From IMG/VR virus record IMGVR_UViG_3300022074_000473, positions 1 to 20,466 of that record: a stretch of 20,466 nucleotides of DNA; one strand, written 5' to 3'. The translations under genes and the position numbers were made by a program. Shown in pieces: positions 9,126-15,415 of this stretch. Under the pieces are notes generated by a model, which saw only the letters and a list, made by a program, of their open reading frames with translations, was not told the DNA's origin and did not search any database. The stretch is from a virus. Within the stretch, counting starts at the first letter, position 1; the number at the start of each line of letters is the position of its first letter.

Positions 9126-9577
9126 TAGCTCATCCTCATAAATTCATAGAACGGTTTTTTATGTTCTCCATATTCTTTATGATAGTTTATAAATTGAAAT
9201 CCTAAAGTTTCTAACCATTTCATAGCCTTTTTATTTTCAGCATATACTACATTGTATAAAATTTTATATGATTTAAGCAATTCATCAACCCATTTTCTAC
9301 CTTCTCTTATTAATTGTATTTTATATTTGTCGTTTGAAAACAATTCTTCTGTTGCAACCATATAGATACAACCATTATATGTTACTCCACAGATACCAAT
9401 AGGGTTATCATTGTCTCCACAAATAGCCATAACTGTTTTACTTGATAGATAAGCCATTTTAATTGCAGAATCAGGGTCTTGATTTGTTTGATATACAGCT
9501 TCAAGCCTGTCCATATCTCTCATGTTATCACTTACGTATAGCATATCTTTTAATGTGCATTTTCTTAAATGCCCCAT
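9125..9577 (-). CDS. GNAT-fold-like virion assembly protein (T7 gp13 equivalent)
   Basis: This 150-residue protein lies between tail tubular protein B and the gp14-like gene, the position of T7 gp13. The C-terminal half, VVYAENKKAMKWLETLGFQF, resembles both GNAT N-acetyltransferases and the matching part of T7 gp13 as I remember it (WNYVWVGNTSHIRFLKTIGA). The acetyl-CoA pyrophosphate-binding motif (Q/R-x-x-G-x-G/A) expected after the central strand is not visible; the region reads MVATEELFSNDKYKIQLIRE. A structural role without acetyltransferase activity is therefore likely, though an active enzyme cannot be excluded. It is one of the few genes here with a good Shine-Dalgarno-like sequence: AGGAGA about eight bases before the ATG, inside the end of the previous gene. 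Confidence 0.75.
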   Translation of the reverse strand: MGHLRKCTLKDMLYVSDNMRDMDRLEAVYQTNQDPDSAIKMAYLSSKTVMAICGDNDNPIGICGVTYNGCIYMVATEELFSNDKYKIQLIREGRKWVDELLKSYKILYNVVYAENKKAMKWLETLGFQFINYHKEYGEHKKPFYEFMRMS

Positions 9578-9578
9578 A

Positions 9579-12032
9579 TTATATTCTCCTACTCTTCATG
9601 TGAAACATAGCTTCAAATTCTGCACTAGCTAATAAGGTAGGTAAGAATGTTTTATTTTTTACATCTATATCTACACCATCTGCCCTACTCATTATTGGTA
9701 CTCTAAATGTTCCTGTCTCTAGATTAAGTTGGCCTATCAGAGATGAAGCAGCACCTAGCAAACGACCACTAAATTTATGAGTACTGGTATCTCTATGTTC
9801 AGGTGTTACTTCTACTTGAAAGAAACCACTCTTCTCAAACTTAATATAGAAATGATGTAGCTGTACTCTTGAACTAATAATCTCTGCACTATTTTGCTGT
9901 GCTGTTTCAGTAATCCTTTGTTTACTAAACCTATAGTGCATATCGTAAGGTTCTCCTACTATAAATTTTGATAGTCTAAAGTCTCCATCTGCTTCTATTG
10001 TTGTAGTAGATCCATTAGTTAAGTTTGTTGATTGAATAATTGTTGCTGGTTTTAATGTCTTTGTTACTCCATTCTGGTCAACAAAAGTACTGGTTTCACT
10101 TGGTGTTAAATATCTTCCTACCACATCCATATCTGCTCTTAACCTATAAGGCAAAGTAAATGTAGATTTCTTAGTAGTACTGTTATAGGCAATGCTGACA
10201 CCTGTAGTTGCTTCAGTTACTTTATGATCTAGGTGATATTCAAACTCAGCATTAGGTTCTTTATAGTCTGTTTCAAAAGGCAGCTTTTCTAAAGTAACTT
10301 TATTGGCTTCTTCAATTACCATAAACAAATCTGTACCTATAAAATCAATATTCTTTATAGACCTGTTTTCATTAATAGTAAAAGTAAACCAACTATTTAA
10401 AACTTTCTGTCCTTGTTGACCAAACAACCAACGATTAATAAATAATTTATTTGGATTATCAGTACCCAAGCAAACTAAAATGTCTTGATTATTAGAGACT
10501 GCAAGTTTAAAAATATTACTTGGTATTAGTCTTGGTACATGAATAGTAATGTTTGCAGCATCTTTTATTGTTACGTCTGACTGTGTTATATATTCTCTGA
10601 TACCTGCAAAGCTTCCTTTCTTAGTTAGAAAATAAATACTAGATCCACTACCTACTGGTTGTGCTTGATCGCTAGATTCAAATTCAGTTGCTACAAGTAC
10701 GTTAGCTGTTAGAGGAGTTAAACTATCTGATGAACTAGACAATACAAACTGCGTCTGTTCAGAGAATAGAATTAACTGTTCTCCCATAGTTACAGCGTGT
10801 TTTAAGATAGCAACTTTAGTATGAGAAGCAGCTACATCTATAGGATGTGAGTCAACAATAGTTAAAACTGTGTCAGGAAAGAAGTTAAAAAATTGAGATA
10901 CGTTAGATAGGATTACATTGTCATCAGCTAGAAATCCTAATCTGTTCCTAAAGAAAAATACGTTATTTATTTTACGACCAATAAATGTAGGATCTGGAGC
11001 AGAGATGTCATCTCCTGCTGTGCGTTCTCCCCACTTAGGTAAAGTATAATCTGTTCCAGATAAGGTATAAGTATCACCATCTACTCTTGCAAATCTAAAA
11101 TTACCATCAGCTTGCCTTACTAATATATGTGGCATGGTGGAATAATTAAATTTAAATTCTATGCCAGCTTCTACAGTTTCTTCCCATTGCCCTTCTTCAA
11201 ATGTACCTCCATTATTGGTGACAAATTTTACATAGTAATTATCAAAATTAGTATTCTCATCTCCTTTTACTTCAACAATATATCCATTAGGAGAAACAGT
11301 AGGTAGGTCTGTAAATCTTTGTACTGAATTTTTAACTATTTTTAATTGTGTATTACCTTGCGTGTCAGTTCCATCAATAGAAAAATTACTACCATTTGTT
11401 TTTTTGATATGAATAACACTTCCATTTCTGGCAATAGTAAATCCTGACAGTCCTGAGTTAAGACCTGATTGCAAATCGGATGCAACTTGTGAAGTGCTTA
11501 GAGATGAGTCGCTAGTCGTGTCATCTGTTACTGTAACTCCATCAACTGTTACTGAGTAAACAGTATCATTAGAAACCTGCTCTACAAATATTATTGCTTG
11601 AGTAATATTGCCACTTGATAAAGTTGTGTCCATAGCAGCAACTACACTTGTATTAACAACAAATGTATAGTCAGCAATAGTAACAGTTTTTATTTCATCT
11701 CTAGGAATAGATGTATTTAAGTAGGTAGTGCCATCAGGTTTGTTTACAGTCTTTTCATTCCCTGCTAAGTCATAGACTTTTACATTTCCATTACTAAAAA
11801 TAGCTACATACTGTTCATTAGTATCTCTATTAATAGTTTGAATATGAACATTACCTAAAGTTGAAGTACTTAAGGCTGTAATAAATTGAATACCAGATCT
11901 TTTAACTAGACCTACTACTGGATTACTGTCAGCATTGTCTTGAATATCAGCATGGTCTGATTGTTTAGATGAATCAGAAGACTGAGATACACCTCTCAAT
12001 AAAGTAGGTATAGCTCTTGATACAATTCCCAT
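9579..12032 (-). CDS. Tail tubular protein B (T7 gp12-like nozzle)
   Basis: At 817 residues it is close to T7 gp12 (about 794). The N-terminus is diagnostic: residues 5-48 hold RAIPTLLRGVSQS, then ADIQDNADSNPVVGLVKRSG, the conserved start of podoviral nozzle proteins (in T7, GISQQP...CNPDPVAGLSRRP). The rest is beta-rich, with TFIGRKINNVFFFRNRLGFL near residues 345-370, typical of the propeller part. It forms the distal tail tube through which DNA leaves. The gene starts two bases after the stop of tail tubular protein A, as in T7, and is followed by the gp13-like gene. No Shine-Dalgarno sequence is visible, so coupling to the upstream gene is likely. Confidence 0.93.
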   Translation of the reverse strand: MGIVSRAIPTLLRGVSQSSDSSKQSDHADIQDNADSNPVVGLVKRSGIQFITALSTSTLGNVHIQTINRDTNEQYVAIFSNGNVKVYDLAGNEKTVNKPDGTTYLNTSIPRDEIKTVTIADYTFVVNTSVVAAMDTTLSSGNITQAIIFVEQVSNDTVYSVTVDGVTVTDDTTSDSSLSTSQVASDLQSGLNSGLSGFTIARNGSVIHIKKTNGSNFSIDGTDTQGNTQLKIVKNSVQRFTDLPTVSPNGYIVEVKGDENTNFDNYYVKFVTNNGGTFEEGQWEETVEAGIEFKFNYSTMPHILVRQADGNFRFARVDGDTYTLSGTDYTLPKWGERTAGDDISAPDPTFIGRKINNVFFFRNRLGFLADDNVILSNVSQFFNFFPDTVLTIVDSHPIDVAASHTKVAILKHAVTMGEQLILFSEQTQFVLSSSSDSLTPLTANVLVATEFESSDQAQPVGSGSSIYFLTKKGSFAGIREYITQSDVTIKDAANITIHVPRLIPSNIFKLAVSNNQDILVCLGTDNPNKLFINRWLFGQQGQKVLNSWFTFTINENRSIKNIDFIGTDLFMVIEEANKVTLEKLPFETDYKEPNAEFEYHLDHKVTEATTGVSIAYNSTTKKSTFTLPYRLRADMDVVGRYLTPSETSTFVDQNGVTKTLKPATIIQSTNLTNGSTTTIEADGDFRLSKFIVGEPYDMHYRFSKQRITETAQQNSAEIISSRVQLHHFYIKFEKSGFFQVEVTPEHRDTSTHKFSGRLLGAASSLIGQLNLETGTFRVPIMSRADGVDIDVKNKTFLPTLLASAEFEAMFHMKSRRI

Positions 12033-12034
12033 AG

Positions 12035-12643
12035 TTATCTGTTAAGAACATCAGCAGGAGTAAACGTATTAATAGGATTATTTAAATTTGGATCGCCTGT
12101 TAATACATTATGATCTGCATTTGATAAGTCTGTGTCCATTAGAATTGATCTTGCTCTAGCTTCATCTTGTGCTGTATAAGTTCTTAGTCCATCATCTCCT
12201 ACAGTTCTATCAACAAATATTCTTGCAGCTTTTATATTTATATATCTTCTTGCAGGTTCAGGGATCTCATCAAAATTTCTAAAGTAGGTAACATGACAAG
12301 TTAAGTCTTCATCAAACACATAAGTATTATTTTTCCTGTCGTATAATTTTAAACCTCTTTGTATTACATCAAGAGTTGAGTGGTCATATATATTGGTATC
12401 TATTTTTAAAATGTCAGTTGCTATTGCTACTTGATTACTTCCATCTCTAGTAAATACAACATTAAATTCTTGATTAAAAGACCAGCCTTCTGTTTGTACT
12501 TCTTTATTTACTTCAGTTAAAGTTCTTTGTGCAATCTTAGCGTCAACTGGTAACGTACCTGTCAACGTGTTAATAGGTGCTTCGCCTATAGCAGCGAGCA
12601 TTATATTAATACATTCAAGTTCGGTGGTTGCAGCTACAGCCAT
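12035..12643 (-). CDS. Tail tubular protein A (T7 gp11-like adaptor)
   Basis: At 202 residues it is close to T7 gp11 (about 196). The N-terminus TELECINIMLAAIGEAPINT is the hallmark of this family, which forms the ring adapting the portal to the nozzle. Further family-like segments are VNKEVQTEGWSFNQEFNV (residues about 45-62) and YINIKAARIFVDRTVGDDG (about 134-152). It immediately precedes tail tubular protein B. Upstream, a 39-residue basic gene ends seven bases before the ATG. The leader (GTAAAGAACA-ATG) has no clear Shine-Dalgarno. Transcription must read through the terminator behind the capsid gene, or start after it. Confidence 0.93.
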   Translation of the reverse strand: MAVAATTELECINIMLAAIGEAPINTLTGTLPVDAKIAQRTLTEVNKEVQTEGWSFNQEFNVVFTRDGSNQVAIATDILKIDTNIYDHSTLDVIQRGLKLYDRKNNTYVFDEDLTCHVTYFRNFDEIPEPARRYINIKAARIFVDRTVGDDGLRTYTAQDEARARSILMDTDLSNADHNVLTGDPNLNNPINTFTPADVLNR

Positions 12644-12649
12644 TGTTCT

Positions 12650-12769
12650 TTACTTTTTTTTTGATAGTTTTAAAGCCATAAGCTTACTAGCCTTACTAGA
12701 TTTTTTCTTATCTGATTTTTTAGGTCTTCCTACTTTGCTTCCGTAAGTGCCTTTGCCCATCGGTGACAT
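12650..12769 (-). CDS. 39-residue Lys-rich basic protein with GRPKK motif
   Basis: A short gene between the capsid terminator and tail tubular protein A. The translation begins MSPMGKGTYGSKVGRPKKSD and continues KKKSSKASKLMALKLSKKK. It has 13 Lys and one Arg against one Asp. GRP flanked by lysines resembles an AT-hook core, which binds the minor groove of AT-rich DNA; that is a motif-level suggestion only. I recall short MGKGTYGSKVGRP proteins from marine podoviruses at this site, function unknown. The start is uncertain: Met1 directly abuts the U-tract of the terminator, and Met4 (start codon at 12758-12760) is an alternative; neither has a Shine-Dalgarno sequence. The nine-A run near the 3' end was checked and keeps the frame. 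Confidence 0.8.
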   Translation of the reverse strand: MSPMGKGTYGSKVGRPKKSDKKKSSKASKLMALKLSKKK

Positions 12770-12802
12770 AAAAAAAAGGGGTATCTAATAATAGAATACC
12801 CC
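12770..12802 (-). terminator. Rho-independent terminator after the major capsid gene
   Basis: On the minus strand GGGGTAT (12796-12802) pairs with ATACCCC (12778-12784), extended by CTA/TAG with one bulged T and a short loop. Eight T residues (12770-12777) follow at once. It lies 20 bases past the capsid stop codon. Position and form match the T7 late terminator T-phi behind gene 10. It would limit expression of tail and core genes relative to capsid protein. The T-run ends at the ATG of the 39-residue gene. Confidence 0.88.
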
Positions 12803-12822
12803 ATTTTAACCATTTAGGTAGA

Positions 12823-13809
12823 TTATGAAGCAGACAATTTAATTGTTGCTGCACATTCTGGTCTTAGGATTCCATGACCAAGAGCATACTTCGCTAAAAG
12901 TAATGTTGATTGATACATCATACCGTAGTCTGCACCTGAGATCTCAGTTGTCATGTCCTGTAGTTTTACAGTTCCGACTGCTGATTTGTGGAAGACCAAT
13001 CCAATAGTTTTGCTATCGTCACCTGAGTAAGTGTTGTTAGCTCCACTTGGGTTAGATCCCACGTTTGATTGAGGTACGTTGTTAGACATCATTACAGGAA
13101 TACCAGCAACTTGTGTAACATTACCAGCAGCTACAGATCCATTACCTTGTGGGTTGAAATCTGTATTCATTACTCTGGTAGCAGATTCAGGAATCTTGTA
13201 GTATTCCGCAGGTGGTAACACACAGAATCTATCAGTAGTTGGAATATCTCTAGAGTCAAACTCTTGAGCTATATCATAGATAGCAGCAACAAGTTCATCA
13301 CCTGTTACGTTTGCTGTAGCAGTATTACCATTAGCAAGTGTTAATACAAGACCGCCATCTCCACCTGTAAGAGTAGTAGATGCACGACTCGCATTAGCGA
13401 TTACCTTCGCTACGTTTTGATCATACGTTTTTGCTAAAGCCTTTCCTAATTCCGCACTATAGGTCGCTCTTACGTCATAATGATTTTTTAATTCATCGAG
13501 CTTGGCGATTACTGCTTGAGCTATGAGCATATCATCTATGTTGATGATCTTTTCATTAGCTAAGATTTGGTTTGCTCCTACGAGAGGTGTGCCAATCGTA
13601 TGATAAGCCGCAGTTGCAGTTCCTAAAACTGGAAAACTGGCTGATTTTCCGCTTGTGATCGTGCGAACAGAGTGGAGTTGCTCAGTAAAAATGTTGTTTT
13701 GAGCAAACGCTGTAAGAACTTCGCCACTAAAAATTTTAAGGAAAAGTTCGTTAAAGTTTGTACCACTATTGTTTACAAGACCCAAACGAGAAGAGGTTTG
13801 GTTAGCCAT
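12823..13809 (-). CDS. Major capsid protein (T7 gp10A-like)
   Basis: At 328 residues it is close to T7 gp10A (about 345), placed downstream of scaffold and upstream of the tail tubular genes. It begins MANQTSSRLGLVNNSGTNFN and continues LFLKIFSGEVLTAFAQNNIF, then SGKSASFPVLGTA, a typical T7-family capsid start with an HK97-type fold expected. Later segments such as DRFCVLPPAEYYKI (about residues 193-206) and the C-terminus GHGILRPECAATIKL also fit. It assembles the icosahedral head around the scaffold. No slippery sequence for a 10B-type frameshift was seen at its end. The 122-base leader upstream has no recognisable Shine-Dalgarno. Confidence 0.93.
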   Translation of the reverse strand: MANQTSSRLGLVNNSGTNFNELFLKIFSGEVLTAFAQNNIFTEQLHSVRTITSGKSASFPVLGTATAAYHTIGTPLVGANQILANEKIINIDDMLIAQAVIAKLDELKNHYDVRATYSAELGKALAKTYDQNVAKVIANASRASTTLTGGDGGLVLTLANGNTATANVTGDELVAAIYDIAQEFDSRDIPTTDRFCVLPPAEYYKIPESATRVMNTDFNPQGNGSVAAGNVTQVAGIPVMMSNNVPQSNVGSNPSGANNTYSGDDSKTIGLVFHKSAVGTVKLQDMTTEISGADYGMMYQSTLLLAKYALGHGILRPECAATIKLSAS

Positions 13810-13931
13810 AATTAATGCTAATAATGTAAATAATTTGTTTGTACTTACTCTGTCCTACTTACCTTGTTTTAAAGCGTTATCTGCAACATGGTTGTCAGGC
13901 ACTTTAATATGTAGATTTGTATTATGAGAGC
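13810..13931 (-). other. 122-base leader region upstream of the capsid gene
   Basis: This is one of the two largest non-coding stretches and precedes the most highly expressed gene, where T7 has its phi10 promoter. I see no hairpin with a U-tract and no convincing promoter. A CTACATATTAAAG sequence (minus strand, about 13902-13914) is loosely like the CTACTATAAAAG of the candidate promoter at 17767-17787 but needs a one-base gap, so I do not call it. An untranslated leader that aids capsid expression is possible. Confidence 0.25.
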
Positions 13932-14198
13932 CTAGCAATTCCACTTGCGTAGAGCAAGAGCCTTCCTAGTTGGCTTACCATTTGGTTTCTTCATGGCTCC
14001 TTTGTTACCTTTCATCCTCGCACAAAAAGATTTTTTCCTACCTTTTTCACGTTTAGAAAGTCCACTTGTTTTAGTGACAGGTCGTTGCAACTTAGAACCT
14101 GTAGCAGCATTAATCCTTCGTCTTCCACTTTCTGATAATCCTCCTGTTGGATTCTTGTCAGACTTTCTGAGAGATAAAGTTTTTCTGCGAGAAGACAT
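13932..14198 (-). CDS. 88-residue basic protein, DUF6321-like
   Basis: The start MSSRRKTLSLRKSDKNPTGG, a central SGRRRINAATGSKLQRPVT and the end SFCARMKG, then KPTRKALALRKWNC, match a family I know as DUF6321, common in phages and of unknown function. It has 28 Lys/Arg against three acidic residues. The invariant-looking features are the NPTGGL motif, the Cys in SFCARM, and the terminal RKWNC. It lies between the 50-residue basic gene and the capsid gene, so expression with the head genes is likely. A + strand open frame at 13945-14214 overlaps it; the family resemblance decides for the minus strand. Nucleic-acid binding or a minor capsid role are both possible inferences. Confidence 0.85.
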   Translation of the reverse strand: MSSRRKTLSLRKSDKNPTGGLSESGRRRINAATGSKLQRPVTKTSGLSKREKGRKKSFCARMKGNKGAMKKPNGKPTRKALALRKWNC

Positions 14199-14245
14199 GA
14201 ACTACAGCAAATAGTAGCTTAATAAAAATATAACATTAACTTAAA

Positions 14246-14398
14246 TTATTTGCTCATTTTTAATTTCTTTTTATTCTTAGGAAACCCTGCTTGCATATTC
14301 TTATATGCCTTATCACTTATAGTACTATCCTTTTTTGATCTGCTAGTACCAGACTTCTTTCGTTTGTTGATGTTGTAGTAAAGTCCTTTTTTAGCCAT
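14246..14398 (-). CDS. 50-residue Lys-rich basic protein (KKGLYxNIN family)
   Basis: The translation starts MAKKGLYYNINKRKKSGTSR, continues SKKDSTISDKAYKNMQAGFP, and ends KNKKKLKMSK. It has 15 Lys and two Arg against two Asp. Short proteins with the KKGLYxNIxxKRK...G motif are widespread in marine phages, function unknown to me. Its ATG (14396-14398) overlaps the end of the scaffold gene by eight bases in another frame (ATGGCTAA), implying translational coupling. A 47-base gap then leads to the 88-residue basic gene. A role in packaging, DNA condensation or capsid assembly is guesswork from charge and position. Confidence 0.82.
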   Translation of the reverse strand: MAKKGLYYNINKRKKSGTSRSKKDSTISDKAYKNMQAGFPKNKKKLKMSK

Positions 14399-15194
14399 TG
14401 TTTAATACAGTACTGTCCTTTAATCTATTATATACAGATTGTGTATAAGCTTCATCCCTATTATATCTTGGGTCACTCATAGCAGTTTGTATTTCTGCTG
14501 CTGTTTTGAATGTATTAGTTGCAGAAGTTGGACTTCTACCATTAATTAAAGATGGTTCATATCCTTCGGCTTCTCTCATCTGTGCTGCAAAACCTTGAAC
14601 TGCAATTTTAATTATAGCAGGATCTTGTGTATCTAAAATCTTATCGAATGATTGTAAAGTTTCAGCAGGTAAGTTGTTTTGTGTCCAGTTCTTAAGTTCT
14701 TCATAGCCTTGTTCTCCACCTACAACTGACTGTATATCTTCTAACTGTGATTGTTTTATATCTTCAGTAGAACTAGCACTACCTTTAATACCATCTAAAT
14801 AAGTATCAATTACTTGCTTAGAAAATCCTGCTTCTTCTAACTTTGAATAGTGATCTTCTGTGATCTTACCTGTGTCTGTAAATGTGTCTGTAATTTCTTT
14901 TGTATCTATACCAACTTCTTCTAATACTGAAGCTAATCCTTCTCCATAAATTTCTTTAGGATTCCATTCTTCTTGTGTCTCTTCTGTTTCAGCTTTAGGT
15001 GTCTCTTCTGTAGATTCTTCAGGCTTACTATCTTCAATACCACCTAGCTTACCTTCGAGTTCTTTATAACTATTAACCATATCTTCTACAGTTTTAAACT
15101 TTCCTGCAATTAAACCATTGTCATCTTTCAGGCCTTCTATATCCTGTGCAGACATTGGTGGGGTTTCGTTTACTTGTACTTGTGATGAAGTCAT
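14391..15194 (-). CDS. Capsid assembly scaffolding protein (T7 gp9-like)
   Basis: At 267 residues it is somewhat shorter than T7 gp9 (about 307). The segment GLIAGKFKTVEDMVNSYKEL, then EGKLG (residues about 27-51), is the conserved GKFKxxEDxxxxYxELExKLG motif of podoviral scaffolds. A strongly acidic low-complexity region follows (SKPEESTEETPKAETEETQE, about 56-76), and the rest is helical and acidic. It guides capsid assembly and leaves the head before DNA packaging. It lies between portal and capsid, as in T7, separated from portal only by the 68-residue gene. The leader before its ATG is A-rich (AAAAGAAAAAACCACA) with at best a weak ribosome site. Confidence 0.92.
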   Translation of the reverse strand: MTSSQVQVNETPPMSAQDIEGLKDDNGLIAGKFKTVEDMVNSYKELEGKLGGIEDSKPEESTEETPKAETEETQEEWNPKEIYGEGLASVLEEVGIDTKEITDTFTDTGKITEDHYSKLEEAGFSKQVIDTYLDGIKGSASSTEDIKQSQLEDIQSVVGGEQGYEELKNWTQNNLPAETLQSFDKILDTQDPAIIKIAVQGFAAQMREAEGYEPSLINGRSPTSATNTFKTAAEIQTAMSDPRYNRDEAYTQSVYNRLKDSTVLNNG

Positions 15195-15208
15195 TGTGGT
15201 TTTTTCTT

Positions 15209-15415
15209 TTAACTATAGTGAATTGTGCTGCCATGTCTAGTAGTAACATCCTTTGTTCCTTTTGGAATTACTGCTTCTTTGTTTCCACCTAATCTACTTA
15301 CTACAGCAGTTTCAGGAGCGACATAATCTCCATTATTGTCATTAGGCTTTTCAGTTTTTACAGTTTTTACAGTTTTTTTAGACTGACTGTTCTTGTTGCG
15401 GGCTGGCATTGGCAT
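15209..15415 (-). CDS. 68-residue hypothetical protein between portal and scaffold
   Basis: Starts MPMPARNKNSQSKKTVKTVK and ends GTKDVTTRHGSTIHYS. The ATG lies inside the portal gene, with a 38-base out-of-frame overlap (15378-15415), and the stop is 14 bases before the scaffold ATG. The N-terminal part holds an imperfect direct repeat of AAAACTGT-type bases encoding KTVKTVKTE. I do not recognise the family. The position argues for expression as part of the head operon; the tight packing and lack of competing frames support it being real. A small virion or assembly protein is plausible, but no function can be read from it. Confidence 0.6.
   Translation of the reverse strand: MPMPARNKNSQSKKTVKTVKTEKPNDNNGDYVAPETAVVSRLGGNKEAVIPKGTKDVTTRHGSTIHYS
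15213..15230 (-). promoter_or_regulatory. Candidate T7-type promoter core upstream of scaffold gene
   Basis: The minus strand carries CACTATAG at 15213-15220, identical to the T7/SP6 promoter core, with five of the ten bases upstream also matching T7. It sits 19 bases before the scaffold ATG, where T7 has its phi9 promoter. Caution: the same eight bases occur inside the tail tubular B gene (9931-9938), so a chance match is quite possible, and it resembles the candidate at 17767-17787 only in the core. It also encodes the last residues of the 68-residue protein. Confidence 0.35.

Noticed and set aside
9931-9938. CACTATAG on the minus strand
   Set aside because: It is inside the tail tubular B gene, with poor upstream match; taken as chance in AT-rich DNA.
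12723-12808. A 27-codon frame beginning ATGGTTAAAATGGGG behind the capsid gene
   Set aside because: It runs through the terminator hairpin and overlaps the 39-residue gene out of frame; no protein-like features.
13945-14214. Open frame on the + strand (89 codons) opposite the 88-residue basic gene
   Set aside because: The minus-strand product matches a known phage family pattern; the + product looks like the complement of Lys/Arg codons (Phe/Leu-rich).
14211-14216. TACTAT preceded by a partly similar upstream half, before the 88-residue gene
   Set aside because: Only a six-base core and about half of the upstream positions agree with the 17767-17787 candidate; too weak to call.
14317-14324. 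TACTATAA, same core as the candidate promoter at 17767-17787
   Set aside because: It lies in the 50-residue gene with an unrelated upstream half; shows that the core alone is not informative.
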